Made by a program: the position numbers and the translations under genes. This document shows positions 10,502 to 19,141 of a DNA stretch of 64,000 nucleotides, piece after piece. The notes beneath the pieces are model-generated. The model searched no databases. It worked only from the letters and a program-made list of their open reading frames with translations, and was not told where the DNA came from. This DNA comes from Rhizobium rhizogenes (GTDB taxonomy: Bacteria; Pseudomonadota; Alphaproteobacteria; Rhizobiales; Rhizobiaceae), in NCBI RefSeq assembly GCF_002005205.3, contig NZ_CP019701.2:1364001-1428000 (forward strand). Reading direction: 5' to 3'. Position 1 is the stretch's first letter, and each line of letters opens with the position of its first letter.

Positions 10502-10692
10502 GCTGCCTCCCGGGCTGTCGATAGTCTGGATCGAACCCTTGGCGGCCACAGACATTCCGTTTGCTTTCGCCGCCATGGTGATTATGATCCTATGGCCGCA
10601 GGCACCGTCTTGCAAATTCAAATCGGAAAAAACGCCAGCGTTCCGGCACCGCCCGTAACCCTTCCCGTTTCTCCCAGATCCGAGGTTCCGCG

Positions 10693-11070
10693 ATGAATAC
10701 CATCGCCGATCACGGCATCCGCTTCGGGCGGATCGCCGCAATGCTTCCTGTCAAAAACATCGAAAAGGCCCATGATTTTTATGTCGGGGTGCTGGGCTTC
10801 ACAAAAACCTTTGAAAACGGCAACCCCGTCGGCTTCATGATCCTCAAACAGGGCAATGCCGAATTGCACCTGACATTGCAGCCCACCCACAAGGCAGCGC
10901 CCTTCAACGTGGCGCATATGCTGGTCAGCGATGTCGATACGCTGCATGAGATTTGCAAAAGCCATGGGCTGCGTATCATCAAGGCTCTACAGGACAAGGA
11001 TTATGGCCTCAGGGCCTTTGTCTTTGAAGACCCTGACGGCAATCGCATCGATGTGGGGCAGGTTATTTGA
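10693..11070 (+). CDS. VOC-family (glyoxalase / bleomycin-resistance fold) protein
   Basis: This 125-residue protein has the paired beta-alpha-beta-beta-beta modules of the vicinal-oxygen-chelate fold: MLPVKNIEKAHDFYVGVLGF at the N-terminus, and a second half ending in LRAFVFEDPDGNRIDVGQ. Candidate metal ligands are the histidine in AELHLTL and the glutamate in VFEDPDGN; the first-position ligand near residue 20 is not the classic histidine. The family includes glyoxalase I, dioxygenases and antibiotic-binding proteins, and nothing here picks among them. It is divergent from the TolB-like gene and is followed by a palindromic repeat. A GAGG ribosome site precedes ATG 10693. Confidence 0.82.
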   Translation: MNTIADHGIRFGRIAAMLPVKNIEKAHDFYVGVLGFTKTFENGNPVGFMILKQGNAELHLTLQPTHKAAPFNVAHMLVSDVDTLHEICKSHGLRIIKALQDKDYGLRAFVFEDPDGNRIDVGQVI

Positions 11071-11139
11071 GGTGAGCGGCGCGGGGTTTTCTCCGCGCCA
11101 ATCAAGACGCTCCTCTGTGAACCGAGCGCATGCCACTTG

Positions 11140-11262
11140 TTTCTTCTCCCCGAGGGGGAGAAGTGCGTGGCAGCGGGATGAGGGGGCAAGGGTCGTGAGA
11201 TACGGCAACGGTGCCCCTCATCCGACCCTTCGGGCCACCTTCTCCCCGGCGGGGAGAAGAAA
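11140..11262. repeat. Intergenic palindromic repeat, family C, copy 2
   Basis: This 123-bp element has the same outer arms (TTTCTTCTCCCCGAGGGGGA and the CCCCGGCGGGGAGAAGAAA end) and inner blocks (GCAGCGGGATGAGGG, CCCTCATCCGACCCTTCGGG) as the copy at 8374-8498. It lies between the convergent VOC and nadE genes. Confidence 0.75.
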
Positions 11263-11341
11263 TATGCCGCACCGTCTCACAGGCAATCACCCTCGATGAC
11301 GCAGGACCGGCCTTAAACGCGCCTTCCGGAAACCGCCTTAG

Positions 11342-13021
11342 TTACCGATCCCGGAACCGGTTGGTGATCGGATAACGCCGGTCACGGCCAAAGTTCTTCT
11401 TGGTGATCTTCACGCCAGGCGCCGATTGCCGGCGCTTGTATTCGGCGAGATAGAGCAGATGCTCCACCCGGTGCACGGTCGCCACATCATGGCCTCGCGC
11501 CAGAATTTCCTCGACCGACATTTCCTTCTCGACGAGGCATTCGAGAATATCGTCCAGCACCGGATAAGGCGGCAGCGAATCCTGGTCGGTCTGGTTGGGG
11601 CGCAATTCGGCCGATGGCGCCTTGGAAATGATATTGGCGGGGATGACCTCGCCGGAAGGGCCGAGCGCACCCGGCGGCACATGGGCGTTGCGCCAGCTGG
11701 AAATGGCATAGACCTGCATCTTGTAGAGGTCCTTGATGGGGTTGAAACCACCATTCATGTCGCCATAAAGCGTGGCGTAACCCACCGACATTTCCGACTT
11801 GTTGCCCGTCGTCACCACCATCGAGCCGAACTTGTTCGAGACGGCCATCAAAATGGTGCCGCGCGTGCGGCTTTGCAGGTTTTCCTCGGTAATGCCCTCT
11901 TCCGTACCCTCGAAGAGATCGGAAAGCGCCGAGAGGAAACCCTCCACCGGCTCGACGATCGGCACGATATCGTAGCGGCAGCCCAGCGCTTTCGCGCAAT
12001 CGGCGGCGTCCTTCAGCGATTCTTCCGAGGTATAACGGTAGGGCAGCATGATGCAGCGCACCCGCTCCTCGCCCAGCGCGTCAACGGCAAGTGCGGCGCA
12101 GATCGCCGAATCGATGCCGCCGGAAAGGCCAAGAACCACGCTCTTGAAGCCGTTCTTGTTGACGTAATCGCGAAAGCCCAGCATGCAGGCGCGGTAATCC
12201 GCCTCCTCGCCCTCTGGAATTTTCGAGAATGGCCCGCTTTCGCAGCGCCAGCCTTCTTCCGTGCGCTTCCAGTCGGTAACGGCAAGCGTGGCCTCGAACT
12301 GGCTCATCTGGAAAGCAAGCGTTTTATCGGCATTAAAGCCGAAGCTCGCGCCATCAAACACCAGTTCGTCCTGCCCGCCCAGCTGGTTGGCGAAGACGAG
12401 CGGCAGGCCGCTCTCGATCACCTGCCTGAGCGCCACCTGATGGCGCACATCCAGCTTGCCGCGATAATAGGGCGAACCGTTCGGCACCAGCAGGATTTCC
12501 GCACCGCTTTCGGCCAGCGTCTCGCACACGCCCATGTCGTTCCAGATTTCCTCGCAGATCGGAATGCCGATCCTGACCCCACGGAAATTATAGGGGCCGG
12601 AAATCGATCCTTCGGCGAAAACCCGCTTCTCGTCGAACTCGCCGTAATTGGGCAGGTCGATCTTGTCGCGCAGCGCAATGATCTTGCCGCCATCCAGAAG
12701 CGCCACCGAATTGTGCCGGCCCGTCTCGCCCTGGCGTGGAAAACCGATGACGACACCCGGCCCACCATCGGCGGTGTCGGCTGCCAGCTCTTCCACCGCC
12801 TTCAGGCAGGCCTTCAGGAAGGCCGGCTTCAGCACCAGATCCTCAGGCGGATAGCCTGAAATGAACAGCTCGGTCAGAAGCAGAAGATCGGCGCCCTGCG
12901 TTGCCGCATCGGCCCTTGCCTCACGCGCCCTGGCGAGATTGCCCGCCACGTCGCCAACGGTGGGATTGAACTGCCCGACGGCAATCCGGAGATGGTTCTG
13001 GATATCGTGTCTGTCGCTCAT
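11342..13021 (-). CDS. nadE: Glutamine-hydrolysing NAD+ synthase
   Basis: This enzyme converts deamido-NAD to NAD using glutamine-derived ammonia and ATP, the last step of NAD synthesis. The 559 residues hold an N-terminal nitrilase-like glutaminase domain with the Glu-Lys-Cys triad visible (E in LLLTELFISGYPPED, K in LRDKIDLPNYGEFDEKR, C in IGIPICEEIWND). The C-terminal synthetase domain has the pyrophosphate loop LGLSGGIDSA and the TTGNKSEMSVGY motif. Length and domain order match the bacterial two-domain NadE. It is convergent with the VOC gene and divergent from the LTA-synthase-like gene. No operon partner is seen. Confidence 0.96.
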   Translation of the reverse strand: MSDRHDIQNHLRIAVGQFNPTVGDVAGNLARAREARADAATQGADLLLLTELFISGYPPEDLVLKPAFLKACLKAVEELAADTADGGPGVVIGFPRQGETGRHNSVALLDGGKIIALRDKIDLPNYGEFDEKRVFAEGSISGPYNFRGVRIGIPICEEIWNDMGVCETLAESGAEILLVPNGSPYYRGKLDVRHQVALRQVIESGLPLVFANQLGGQDELVFDGASFGFNADKTLAFQMSQFEATLAVTDWKRTEEGWRCESGPFSKIPEGEEADYRACMLGFRDYVNKNGFKSVVLGLSGGIDSAICAALAVDALGEERVRCIMLPYRYTSEESLKDAADCAKALGCRYDIVPIVEPVEGFLSALSDLFEGTEEGITEENLQSRTRGTILMAVSNKFGSMVVTTGNKSEMSVGYATLYGDMNGGFNPIKDLYKMQVYAISSWRNAHVPPGALGPSGEVIPANIISKAPSAELRPNQTDQDSLPPYPVLDDILECLVEKEMSVEEILARGHDVATVHRVEHLLYLAEYKRRQSAPGVKITKKNFGRDRRYPITNRFRDR

Positions 13022-13142
13022 GCCATTTCAATACCGCGCCCGTGGCCGCTCCGCAACGCGGCAATTGCATGGCGACGCCCGTTACGCATGGCCAGCGGGC
13101 GTTCACGCTAAGGTTATCGCCGCACCGGTCAGGTTGCGCAAA

Positions 13143-13157
13143 GTTCATGTCGCGTTC
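13143..13157 (+). promoter_or_regulatory. GTTC-N7-GTTC direct-repeat operator candidate
   Basis: Two GTTCAT-type half-sites 11 bp apart (GTTCATGTCGCGTTCAT) lie in the nadE / LTA-synthase-like intergenic region, about 90 bp before the latter's start. The pattern fits the alphaproteobacterial LexA box GTTC-N7-GTTC, but also an OmpR-type tandem site. Similar sites occur at 19045-19059 and 39133-39147. Confidence 0.4.
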
Positions 13158-13244
13158 ATCGCGCTTATGTGACAGTTACATGACACTTTTGCGACACCCC
13201 GATTCACCTCCCCGGATCGGTCGTGCCGCCTGCAATACCGGAGT

Positions 13245-15185
13245 ATGGGTTTGAGACATTCGGCGCCAAAAACAACGGCTTCCGAAAAGGCTGGTTTTGT
13301 CTTTTCGCCTGCATGGACAAGGAGCCTTTCGAAGCTTTCGGGCACGGCCTATACGCTTGCCAATCTGACGGTCGCCTCCATCGTGCTCGTCGTGGCACTG
13401 GAATGGATCGCCCGCGGTTCGCTCCATGACATCGGTGCTTTCCTCACCTCCGCCGCCCGCCCCGGCATGACCACCATCGCCGCCGTGCTTGCCCTTCTCG
13501 TGGCGCTGGATGCACTTCTTGGCAGGCGTTACCTGTCCCTGATCCTGATTGCGCCGCTCTGCGCGCTGACCGGGCTTATTTCCGCGCAGAAACAGACCTA
13601 TCTCTCCGATCCGCTTTACCCATCAGACCTGCTGTTCGGCCGCCAGATTCTCGAGCTTTTGCCCACAATGCTGAAGGCGCAGCCGCTGACGGCGGTGCTG
13701 GTGGCCCTCGGCATCTGCGCCACCATCGCGGCACTTGTGGCGCTGTGGCTGCTGGCACGCCGCCATTCGCCCGTCCTGCGCTGGCGCGAGCGCGTCGCGG
13801 GACTGGCGCTGGCGCTGCCGCTTCTTGCCGGCCTCGCCTCGCTGATGGATTATTCGCATTATTCCTGGGTGCGCGATCGCCTCAACATCATTCCCATGAT
13901 GTGGGACCAGCAGGAAAACTACCGTCACAACGGCTTCCTGATGGCCTTCGCCTTCAATATTCCCATGGCCAATGTCTCGGCACCGCAGGGTTACGGTGAA
14001 AACAGCATTGCCGATCTCACATCCAAACCCGCCTCTTTCGCCGCCAACAAGGGCGATTACCCTGACGTCATCATGCTGATGAGCGAATCGCTGTGGGACC
14101 CGACGCGGCTTGAAAACGTGAAGCTCTCGGCAGACCCAATGCCGACCATCCGCGCCAAGCAGTCCGGCAACGTGTTTTCGCCCGAGTTCGGCGGCATGAC
14201 GGCGAATGTGGAATTCGAGGCGCTGACCGGCTTTTCCAACGCCTTCCTGCCCTATGGCAGCATTCCCTATCAGCAATATATCCGCCGCCCCGTGCCCTCG
14301 CTCGCCAGCTTCTTCCGCGGTGAAGGTTATTCGGCCATCGCCATGCACCCGTTCCAGGAATGGTTCTGGAACCGCAAGCAGGTCTACAAAAATTTCGGCT
14401 TCGAGGAATTCCGCTCCGAAGAGACTTTGCCGGAGATGGAAAAACGCGGCAACTTCGCCTCTGACGACGCGCTGATGGACGAGATCATGGCGACGGCCGA
14501 CAAGGCGCAGAACCCGCTCTTCCTCTTCGCCGTCACCCTGCAGGGACATGGTCCCTACGAGGCCACCCGTTACGCCGAAAACACCATCGGCGTCGAAGGC
14601 GGTCTCTCCGCATCGGCCTCGCAGGCGCTCTCCACCTATTCGCAAGGGGTCGTGGAAGCCGATGATGCGCTTTTGAAAATGATGCGCTGGGCAAAGAAGC
14701 GCGACCGCGAAACCATCATCGTCCTCTTCGGCGACCACCTGCCGCCGCTTGGCCAGGCCTTCGTGGAAAGCGGTTATATGCCGGGCATGGTGGCCAGCCG
14801 CCGTGCACCACTTGACGTGATGAAGAAGGAACACGAGACGCCGCTCGTCGTCTGGTCCTCGAAAAAGGGCGTGCGCAAGAATATCGGCACCATCAGCCCG
14901 GCGCTTTTACCCTATCACGTGCTGAAGACCGCCGGCTTCTCCGATCCCTTCTATACCGGCACGCTCGGCGAGGTGCAGCAGGCCTTTTCCGTCATCGACC
15001 GGCATATGCTGGTGGCAACCGATGGCAAGGCCCTGCCCGACTGGTCTATCGCCCCGAACGCCGTTCCCGACGTGGTGCGCGATTACCGCCTGCTGCAGTT
15101 CGACATGATGTTCGGCCAGCAATATGGGCGCGAGCGTTTCTTCCCCGGCTTCAACTGGCTGCACGAGGGCACACCGGCCGTCTGA
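13245..15185 (+). CDS. LTA synthase-family phosphoglycerol transferase (possibly CgmB-like)
   Basis: This 646-residue inner-membrane protein has about five hydrophobic segments in the first ~210 residues and then a periplasmic sulfatase-like domain. The catalytic pattern of LtaS-type enzymes is present: metal-binding Glu in LMSESLWDPTRL (about 278), the nucleophile Thr in GGMTANVEFE (about 318) and the Asp-His pair in FGDHLPP (about 496). Gram-negative members transfer phosphoglycerol from lipids to periplasmic glucans; in Sinorhizobium CgmB does this to cyclic beta-glucans, so that role is plausible here. The start may be ATG 13245 or TTG 13251; the GGAG at 13240 is better spaced for the TTG. 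A candidate operator lies upstream. Confidence 0.82.
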   Translation: MGLRHSAPKTTASEKAGFVFSPAWTRSLSKLSGTAYTLANLTVASIVLVVALEWIARGSLHDIGAFLTSAARPGMTTIAAVLALLVALDALLGRRYLSLILIAPLCALTGLISAQKQTYLSDPLYPSDLLFGRQILELLPTMLKAQPLTAVLVALGICATIAALVALWLLARRHSPVLRWRERVAGLALALPLLAGLASLMDYSHYSWVRDRLNIIPMMWDQQENYRHNGFLMAFAFNIPMANVSAPQGYGENSIADLTSKPASFAANKGDYPDVIMLMSESLWDPTRLENVKLSADPMPTIRAKQSGNVFSPEFGGMTANVEFEALTGFSNAFLPYGSIPYQQYIRRPVPSLASFFRGEGYSAIAMHPFQEWFWNRKQVYKNFGFEEFRSEETLPEMEKRGNFASDDALMDEIMATADKAQNPLFLFAVTLQGHGPYEATRYAENTIGVEGGLSASASQALSTYSQGVVEADDALLKMMRWAKKRDRETIIVLFGDHLPPLGQAFVESGYMPGMVASRRAPLDVMKKEHETPLVVWSSKKGVRKNIGTISPALLPYHVLKTAGFSDPFYTGTLGEVQQAFSVIDRHMLVATDGKALPDWSIAPNAVPDVVRDYRLLQFDMMFGQQYGRERFFPGFNWLHEGTPAV

Positions 15186-15209
15186 CGGTTTTTGGCGGGC
15201 ACGCCTGAA

Positions 15210-15251
15210 CCGCATGGCGGCGGAAATCGTTTGAATTCCGCCACCATGCGG
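15210..15251 (+). terminator. Hairpin after the LTA-synthase-like gene
   Basis: Two 16-base arms (CCGCATGGCGGCGGAA and TTCCGCCACCATGCGG) pair at all but one position around a 10-base loop, followed by GTTTATC. It lies 25 bp after the stop. The T-tract is short, so this may be a weak terminator or an RNA-stability hairpin. Confidence 0.5.
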
Positions 15252-15299
15252 GTTTATCTCGCAAAACGTGCAGGCACCCACCAGAACCGGAGACACACC

Positions 15300-15833
15300 G
15301 TGTCAGATATCTCCGACTATATCGTTTCGCATTTCAAGCGCTCTTCCCGCGAAATCGGTGAGGTGGAGCGGCGCATTCTGGAGCTGTCACACCAGAAGAA
15401 GCTGGTTTCGAGCGACATCAATGCGGAATTTTCCGCCGGCGCCAGTGTCGGTGACAGGCTGGCGGACAATATCGCCAAGGTCGGCGGCTCCTGGGGGTTC
15501 ATCCTCGGCTTCTGTTTTTTCCTGATCTTCTGGGCGATCATCAACACCATCATCCTGACAACTGGCGCCTTCGACCCCTACCCCTTCATCTTCCTCAACC
15601 TGCTGCTTTCCATGCTGGCGGCCATTCAGGCGCCGATCATCATGATGTCGCAGAACCGGCAGGCCGCCCGCGACCGTTTCGAGGCCGCCAAGGATTATGA
15701 GGTGAACCTGAAGGCCGAGCTGGAAGTGCTGTCGCTGCATGAAAAGATCGATGTGAAGGTGCTGGCCGAACTGGCGGCACTGAGACAGGATCTCGCCGCG
15801 CTGCACCACCACGTCACCCGCAGGGACGGCTGA
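15300..15833 (+). CDS. DUF1003 membrane protein (GTG start)
   Basis: This 177-residue protein has the DUF1003 layout: a soluble N-terminal part (about residues 1-60), two adjacent hydrophobic segments (WGFILGFCFFLIFWAIINTI and the PFIFLNLLLSMLAAIQAPII stretch) and the family hallmark IMMSQNRQAARDRFEAAKDYEVNLKAE split across the end of the second segment. A C-terminal helical tail follows (LAELAALRQDLAALHHHV). The GTG at 15300 has GGAG at good spacing; an upstream ATG in frame lies inside the hairpin region and is unlikely to be used. The function is unknown; family members are sometimes linked to metal transport. It is probably transcribed alone. Confidence 0.85.
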   Translation: MSDISDYIVSHFKRSSREIGEVERRILELSHQKKLVSSDINAEFSAGASVGDRLADNIAKVGGSWGFILGFCFFLIFWAIINTIILTTGAFDPYPFIFLNLLLSMLAAIQAPIIMMSQNRQAARDRFEAAKDYEVNLKAELEVLSLHEKIDVKVLAELAALRQDLAALHHHVTRRDG

Positions 15834-16175
15834 CGCTCCCGGCAGCATCGTCCCCGCTTTTCCCCGCCCCTTCCTGCCCTGCTATAGTGACCGCAGTCCC
15901 GCCGGGTGGACGCCAGACGTGGCGAAAACCGAGGGACGGTCCTGATGATGGGAACGCTGACAACGTTCGTGGTGGCAGGGCCATTTCGCAGCAGGCGGTG
16001 CACCGCCCTTGCGGAATACGGCATTCTGGAAAGGCCCGGCTGCGCAACGCATCCGACCCACACCAGCCCCAACCAAAGCGCAGCCGGGCAATCGCCCGAC
16101 ACAACCATCCCCCGTTCGGCAGTGCCGTGCGGGATGAAGCTGTTGGGTTTTTTGGGGCATGTTCAGGGAAAGTGA
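15834..16175. other. Intergenic stretch without a recognised gene
   Basis: Between the DUF1003 gene and the long inverted repeat there are open frames on both strands, but none has a ribosome site, a recognisable domain or convincing composition. I see no RNA gene or operator here. Confidence 0.5.
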
Positions 16176-16371
16176 GCGGAGGTGCGTGGGGCTTTACCCC
16201 CCTCTGCCCTGCCGGGCATCTCCCCCTCAAGGGGGGAGATCGATCTGCGGCGATGTCTCGTCCATCTTGAAGCTTGAGAATGAAGCGAGAAGAGGGCCTC
16301 TTGCCGATCTCCCCCCTTGAGGGGGAGATGCCCGGCAGGGCAGAGGGGGGTAAAGCCCCACGCACCTCCGC
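16176..16371. repeat. Perfect 67-bp inverted repeat element
   Basis: The left arm (16176-16242) and right arm (16305-16371) are exact reverse complements over 67 bases, separated by a 62-bp spacer. Each arm contains a smaller palindrome (ATCTCCCCCTCAAGGGG). RNA copies would form a very stable hairpin. No transposase or target-site duplication is obvious. It lies upstream of sthA. Confidence 0.88.
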
Positions 16372-16594
16372 CCCTCCATGAATCGCACAACCACCTGAAA
16401 CCTCACCCCCAGTTACGAATCCGTCAGAATCTTGCGCTACAGATTGACGCAGGCGTTTGTTGCATTGCACTCTTGCGGGCAAGGCTGACGGGGAATCACT
16501 CCCCATCGTCAAAATGGCATCACGACCATTTCGCGGCGACGCCATGCCGGATGCGACATCCGGTCATCGCAATAATTCTGTTCCGGGGTTTTTC

Positions 16595-17998
16595 ATGCAC
16601 CAGTTCGATCTGATTGTTGTCGGCAGCGGTCCGGCGGGAAGACGGGCCGCCATTCAGGCCGCCAAGCTCGAAAAGAAGGTTCTGGTCATCGAGAAGGGCA
16701 GCCGTGTCGGCGGCGTTTCGGTGCACACCGGCACCATCCCATCAAAAACCCTGCGCGAAACGGCGCTCAACCTCACCGGCTGGCGCGAGCGCGGTTTTTA
16801 TGGCCGCGCCTATCGCGTCAAGCAGGAGATCGACGCCGAGGATCTGCGCCGCCGCCTGCTCATCACGCTGGATCACGAGGTCGAAGTGCTGGAACACCAG
16901 TTCGCCCGCAACCGCGTGCAGCATATTCGCGGCACGGCAAGCTTCATCGACGCCAACACCATGAAAGTGGTGAAGAGTGACGGTGAGATCATGACCGTCA
17001 CCGGCACCTCCATCCTGCTCACCATCGGCACCCGGCCCTACCGGCCGCCGCATATTCCCTTCGATGGCGAAGCGGTGCTCGATTCGGATGAGATTCTCGA
17101 AATCAAGGAACTGCCGCGCTCCATGGTCGTGGTCGGCGCCGGCGTCATCGGCATCGAATATGCCACCATCTTCAGCGCGCTCGACACGCAGGTGACGGTG
17201 GTGGAGCCGCGCGAGACCATGCTCGAATTCATCGACAAGGAAATCGTCGAGGATTTCACCTATCAGCTGCGCGACCGCAACATGAAGCTGATCTTCGGCC
17301 AGAAGGCGGAAAAGGTGGAGCGCGACGAGAGCGGCAAATGCCTCGTCTCTCTCGGCAATGGCCGCGTGCTGAAGGCCGAGACGGTGCTGTTTGCCGCCGG
17401 CCGCGTCGGCGCCACCGATACGCTCAACCTTTCGGCCTGCGGGCTGGAAGCCGACAGCCGTGGCCGCCTGAAGGTCGATCCCGAAACCTTCCAGACCTCA
17501 GTGCCGAACATCTATGCCGCCGGCGATATCATCGGTTTCCCCAGCCTTGCCTCCACCTCCATGGAACAGGGCCGCATCGCCGCCCGCCATGCCGTCGGCG
17601 CACCGGCCGGCGAACCGCCGCAATTCTTCCCCTATGGCATCTATGCCGTGCCGGAAATCTCCACCTGCGGCCTGACGGAAGAGGAAGTCATCGAACGCGG
17701 CATTCCCTATGAATGCGGCATCGCCCATTTCCGCGAAACCTCGCGCGGCCACATCATGGGTCTCGACAGCGGGCTCTTGAAGATGATCTTCTCGCTAAAG
17801 ACCCGCCGCCTGCTCGGCGTCCACATCGTCGGCGAAGGCGCGACCGAACTGGTGCATATCGGCCAGGCGGTGCTGAACCTGAAGGGCACCGTGGAATATT
17901 TCGTGGAGAATACGTTCAACTATCCGACCCTTGCCGAAGCCTACAAGATTGCCGGGCTGGATGCGTGGAACCGCATGGGTGAGATCAAGAAGGATTGA
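16595..17998 (+). CDS. sthA: Soluble pyridine nucleotide transhydrogenase
   Basis: This cytoplasmic flavoprotein moves hydride between NADPH and NAD, usually to relieve excess NADPH. The 467 residues match the family length. It has the FAD-binding VVGSGPAGRRAAIQAAKL, the NAD(P)-binding VVGAGVIGIEYATIFSAL and the FAD motif IYAAGDIIGFPSLAS. The redox-active disulfide of related dihydrolipoamide dehydrogenases is absent (GGVSVHTGTIPSKTL has no cysteine), as expected for SthA. I chose ATG 16595 because the FAD motif begins directly after it; an in-frame extension to 16457 has no homologous character. The gene stands alone between a long inverted repeat and a family A repeat. Confidence 0.94.
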   Translation: MHQFDLIVVGSGPAGRRAAIQAAKLEKKVLVIEKGSRVGGVSVHTGTIPSKTLRETALNLTGWRERGFYGRAYRVKQEIDAEDLRRRLLITLDHEVEVLEHQFARNRVQHIRGTASFIDANTMKVVKSDGEIMTVTGTSILLTIGTRPYRPPHIPFDGEAVLDSDEILEIKELPRSMVVVGAGVIGIEYATIFSALDTQVTVVEPRETMLEFIDKEIVEDFTYQLRDRNMKLIFGQKAEKVERDESGKCLVSLGNGRVLKAETVLFAAGRVGATDTLNLSACGLEADSRGRLKVDPETFQTSVPNIYAAGDIIGFPSLASTSMEQGRIAARHAVGAPAGEPPQFFPYGIYAVPEISTCGLTEEEVIERGIPYECGIAHFRETSRGHIMGLDSGLLKMIFSLKTRRLLGVHIVGEGATELVHIGQAVLNLKGTVEYFVENTFNYPTLAEAYKIAGLDAWNRMGEIKKD

Positions 17999-18066
17999 GC
18001 GGAGTATTCGGCAGAACTGCCAAATGCCATGCGGCCGCTCGTGGTAAGCTCGTAGCCTCCTCTCCC

Positions 18067-18162
18067 CGTCACCCCGGACTTGATCCGGGGTCCAGCCAGC
18101 CCAAGTCCCTGGGCTGAAAAGACGCGCCGTGGCTGGATGCCGGATCAGGTCCGGCATGACGG
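18067..18162. repeat. Dispersed palindromic repeat, family A, copy 2 (inner block inverted)
   Basis: Arms CACCCCGGACTTGATCCGGG and GCCGGATCAGGTCCGGCATG flank an inner hairpin CAGCCCAAGTCCCTGGGCTG and then GACGCGCCGTGGCTGG. The inner blocks are in the opposite order to copies at 23314 and 58698. It lies between sthA and a convergent gene. Confidence 0.75.
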
Positions 18163-18229
18163 AAGAGAGACATTCATCTGCACCTTCCCACTTATCTGGG
18201 GACGGTCCCGGCGCAGGCACTTCGTCCCC

Positions 18230-18880
18230 TCACCACCGAATACTGTACCGCGCGCTCACCCCCGGCCGGAAGTGATCCGCATATCCCTGATCGAGCGTCC
18301 CGCGCACGGTCAGGTGATCGCCCAGTTTCTGCTCCACCGCCACGCCGCTGCTGAACTCGTTGAAGCTGTTGCGGCTCGCCCCCGTCAGCACGAAGGCAGT
18401 GCCGGTTTCCGAGCGGGAAAGGCGCAGTGACTGCGACACATCCAGCCCATTCCATTGCTGCGCCGTGCCATCATAACGAACCGTGAAATTGCGGTTCGCC
18501 TCGATATCCAGTTCCGGCGTGACGATGCGCTTCTGCTGCGAAGTCACGGAAACGCTGCTCGAGCCCGTCAGCGCATTGAACATGACGCCGACATCGCGTG
18601 CGAGCGAGACACCGGGCAGCTGCTCGGCAAGCAGCGTGACATTGCCCCACAAACGCACCGGTGTATCCACCACCTGCCCGGTCTTCGAGGCATTCATGCC
18701 CATTTCCAGCCCCGCCCGGATCGGCGTATCGACCGGCAGCTTCGCACCGATGCGCGCCGTATAGGAGCGGTCGGAATTCTTGACCGGTTTCCAGATCAGC
18801 CCGGCCTCATCCGCATGGGCGGCAGTTCCCGTCAGGGCATAAAGCGCGATGAAAAGGGCGGAACCCGTTCGGAGTGACAT
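18230..18880 (-). CDS. Exported beta-barrel-like hypothetical protein
   Basis: I do not recognise the family. The 216-residue protein starts with a typical signal peptide (SLRTGSALFIALYALTGTAA, cleavage likely after AHA). The rest alternates polar and hydrophobic residues in strand-like segments (YTARIGAKLPVDTPIRAGLE, VRLWGNVTLLAEQL, FTVRYDGTAQQWNGLDVSQS, SARYSIRW). The final residue is an aromatic preceded by alternating hydrophobics, the usual C-terminal signal of outer-membrane beta-barrels. Its length would suit an 8-10 strand barrel or a periplasmic beta-sandwich. A GTTC-N7-GTTC site lies about 165 bp upstream in the same orientation. It is convergent with sthA and stands alone. Confidence 0.68.
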   Translation of the reverse strand: MSLRTGSALFIALYALTGTAAHADEAGLIWKPVKNSDRSYTARIGAKLPVDTPIRAGLEMGMNASKTGQVVDTPVRLWGNVTLLAEQLPGVSLARDVGVMFNALTGSSSVSVTSQQKRIVTPELDIEANRNFTVRYDGTAQQWNGLDVSQSLRLSRSETGTAFVLTGASRNSFNEFSSGVAVEQKLGDHLTVRGTLDQGYADHFRPGVSARYSIRW

Positions 18881-19044
18881 ATCTTGTCCCCTGACAGATT
18901 AAGGGCGCACCGGGAGAACCCGGCAGGCACGGTAAAAGCGGAGGCCAATGGTTTGGCAGCGTCTAGGCCACATAAAGCAGCCCACAATGCCCGAACGACC
19001 GCATGCAGCGGCCGGGGCAAATCATGCTGCGCAGGGTGCCAGAT

Positions 19045-19059
19045 GAACGGGAGATGAAC
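19045..19059 (-). promoter_or_regulatory. GTTC-N7-GTTC direct-repeat operator candidate
   Basis: On the minus strand the sequence GTTCATCTCCCGTTCATCT gives two GTTCATCT half-sites exactly 11 bp apart, oriented toward the exported protein gene that starts at 18880. Its half-sites match the site at 39133-39147 (GTTCATCTGGCGTTC). Confidence 0.4.
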
Positions 19060-19141
19060 AAGAGCAGATGCAGCAAAAAATCATGCTGCACTGCATTGTG
19101 ATCGAAGCGAAGGCACAAAAGCCCCCACGCTGCTGGTTTCC

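Noticed and set aside
16176..16371. Insertion sequence
   Set aside because: There is no transposase frame inside and no clear target duplication; kept only as an inverted repeat.
15814..16545. Minus-strand frame spanning the 67-bp inverted repeat
   Set aside because: It runs through both arms of the repeat, has no ribosome site and no domain.
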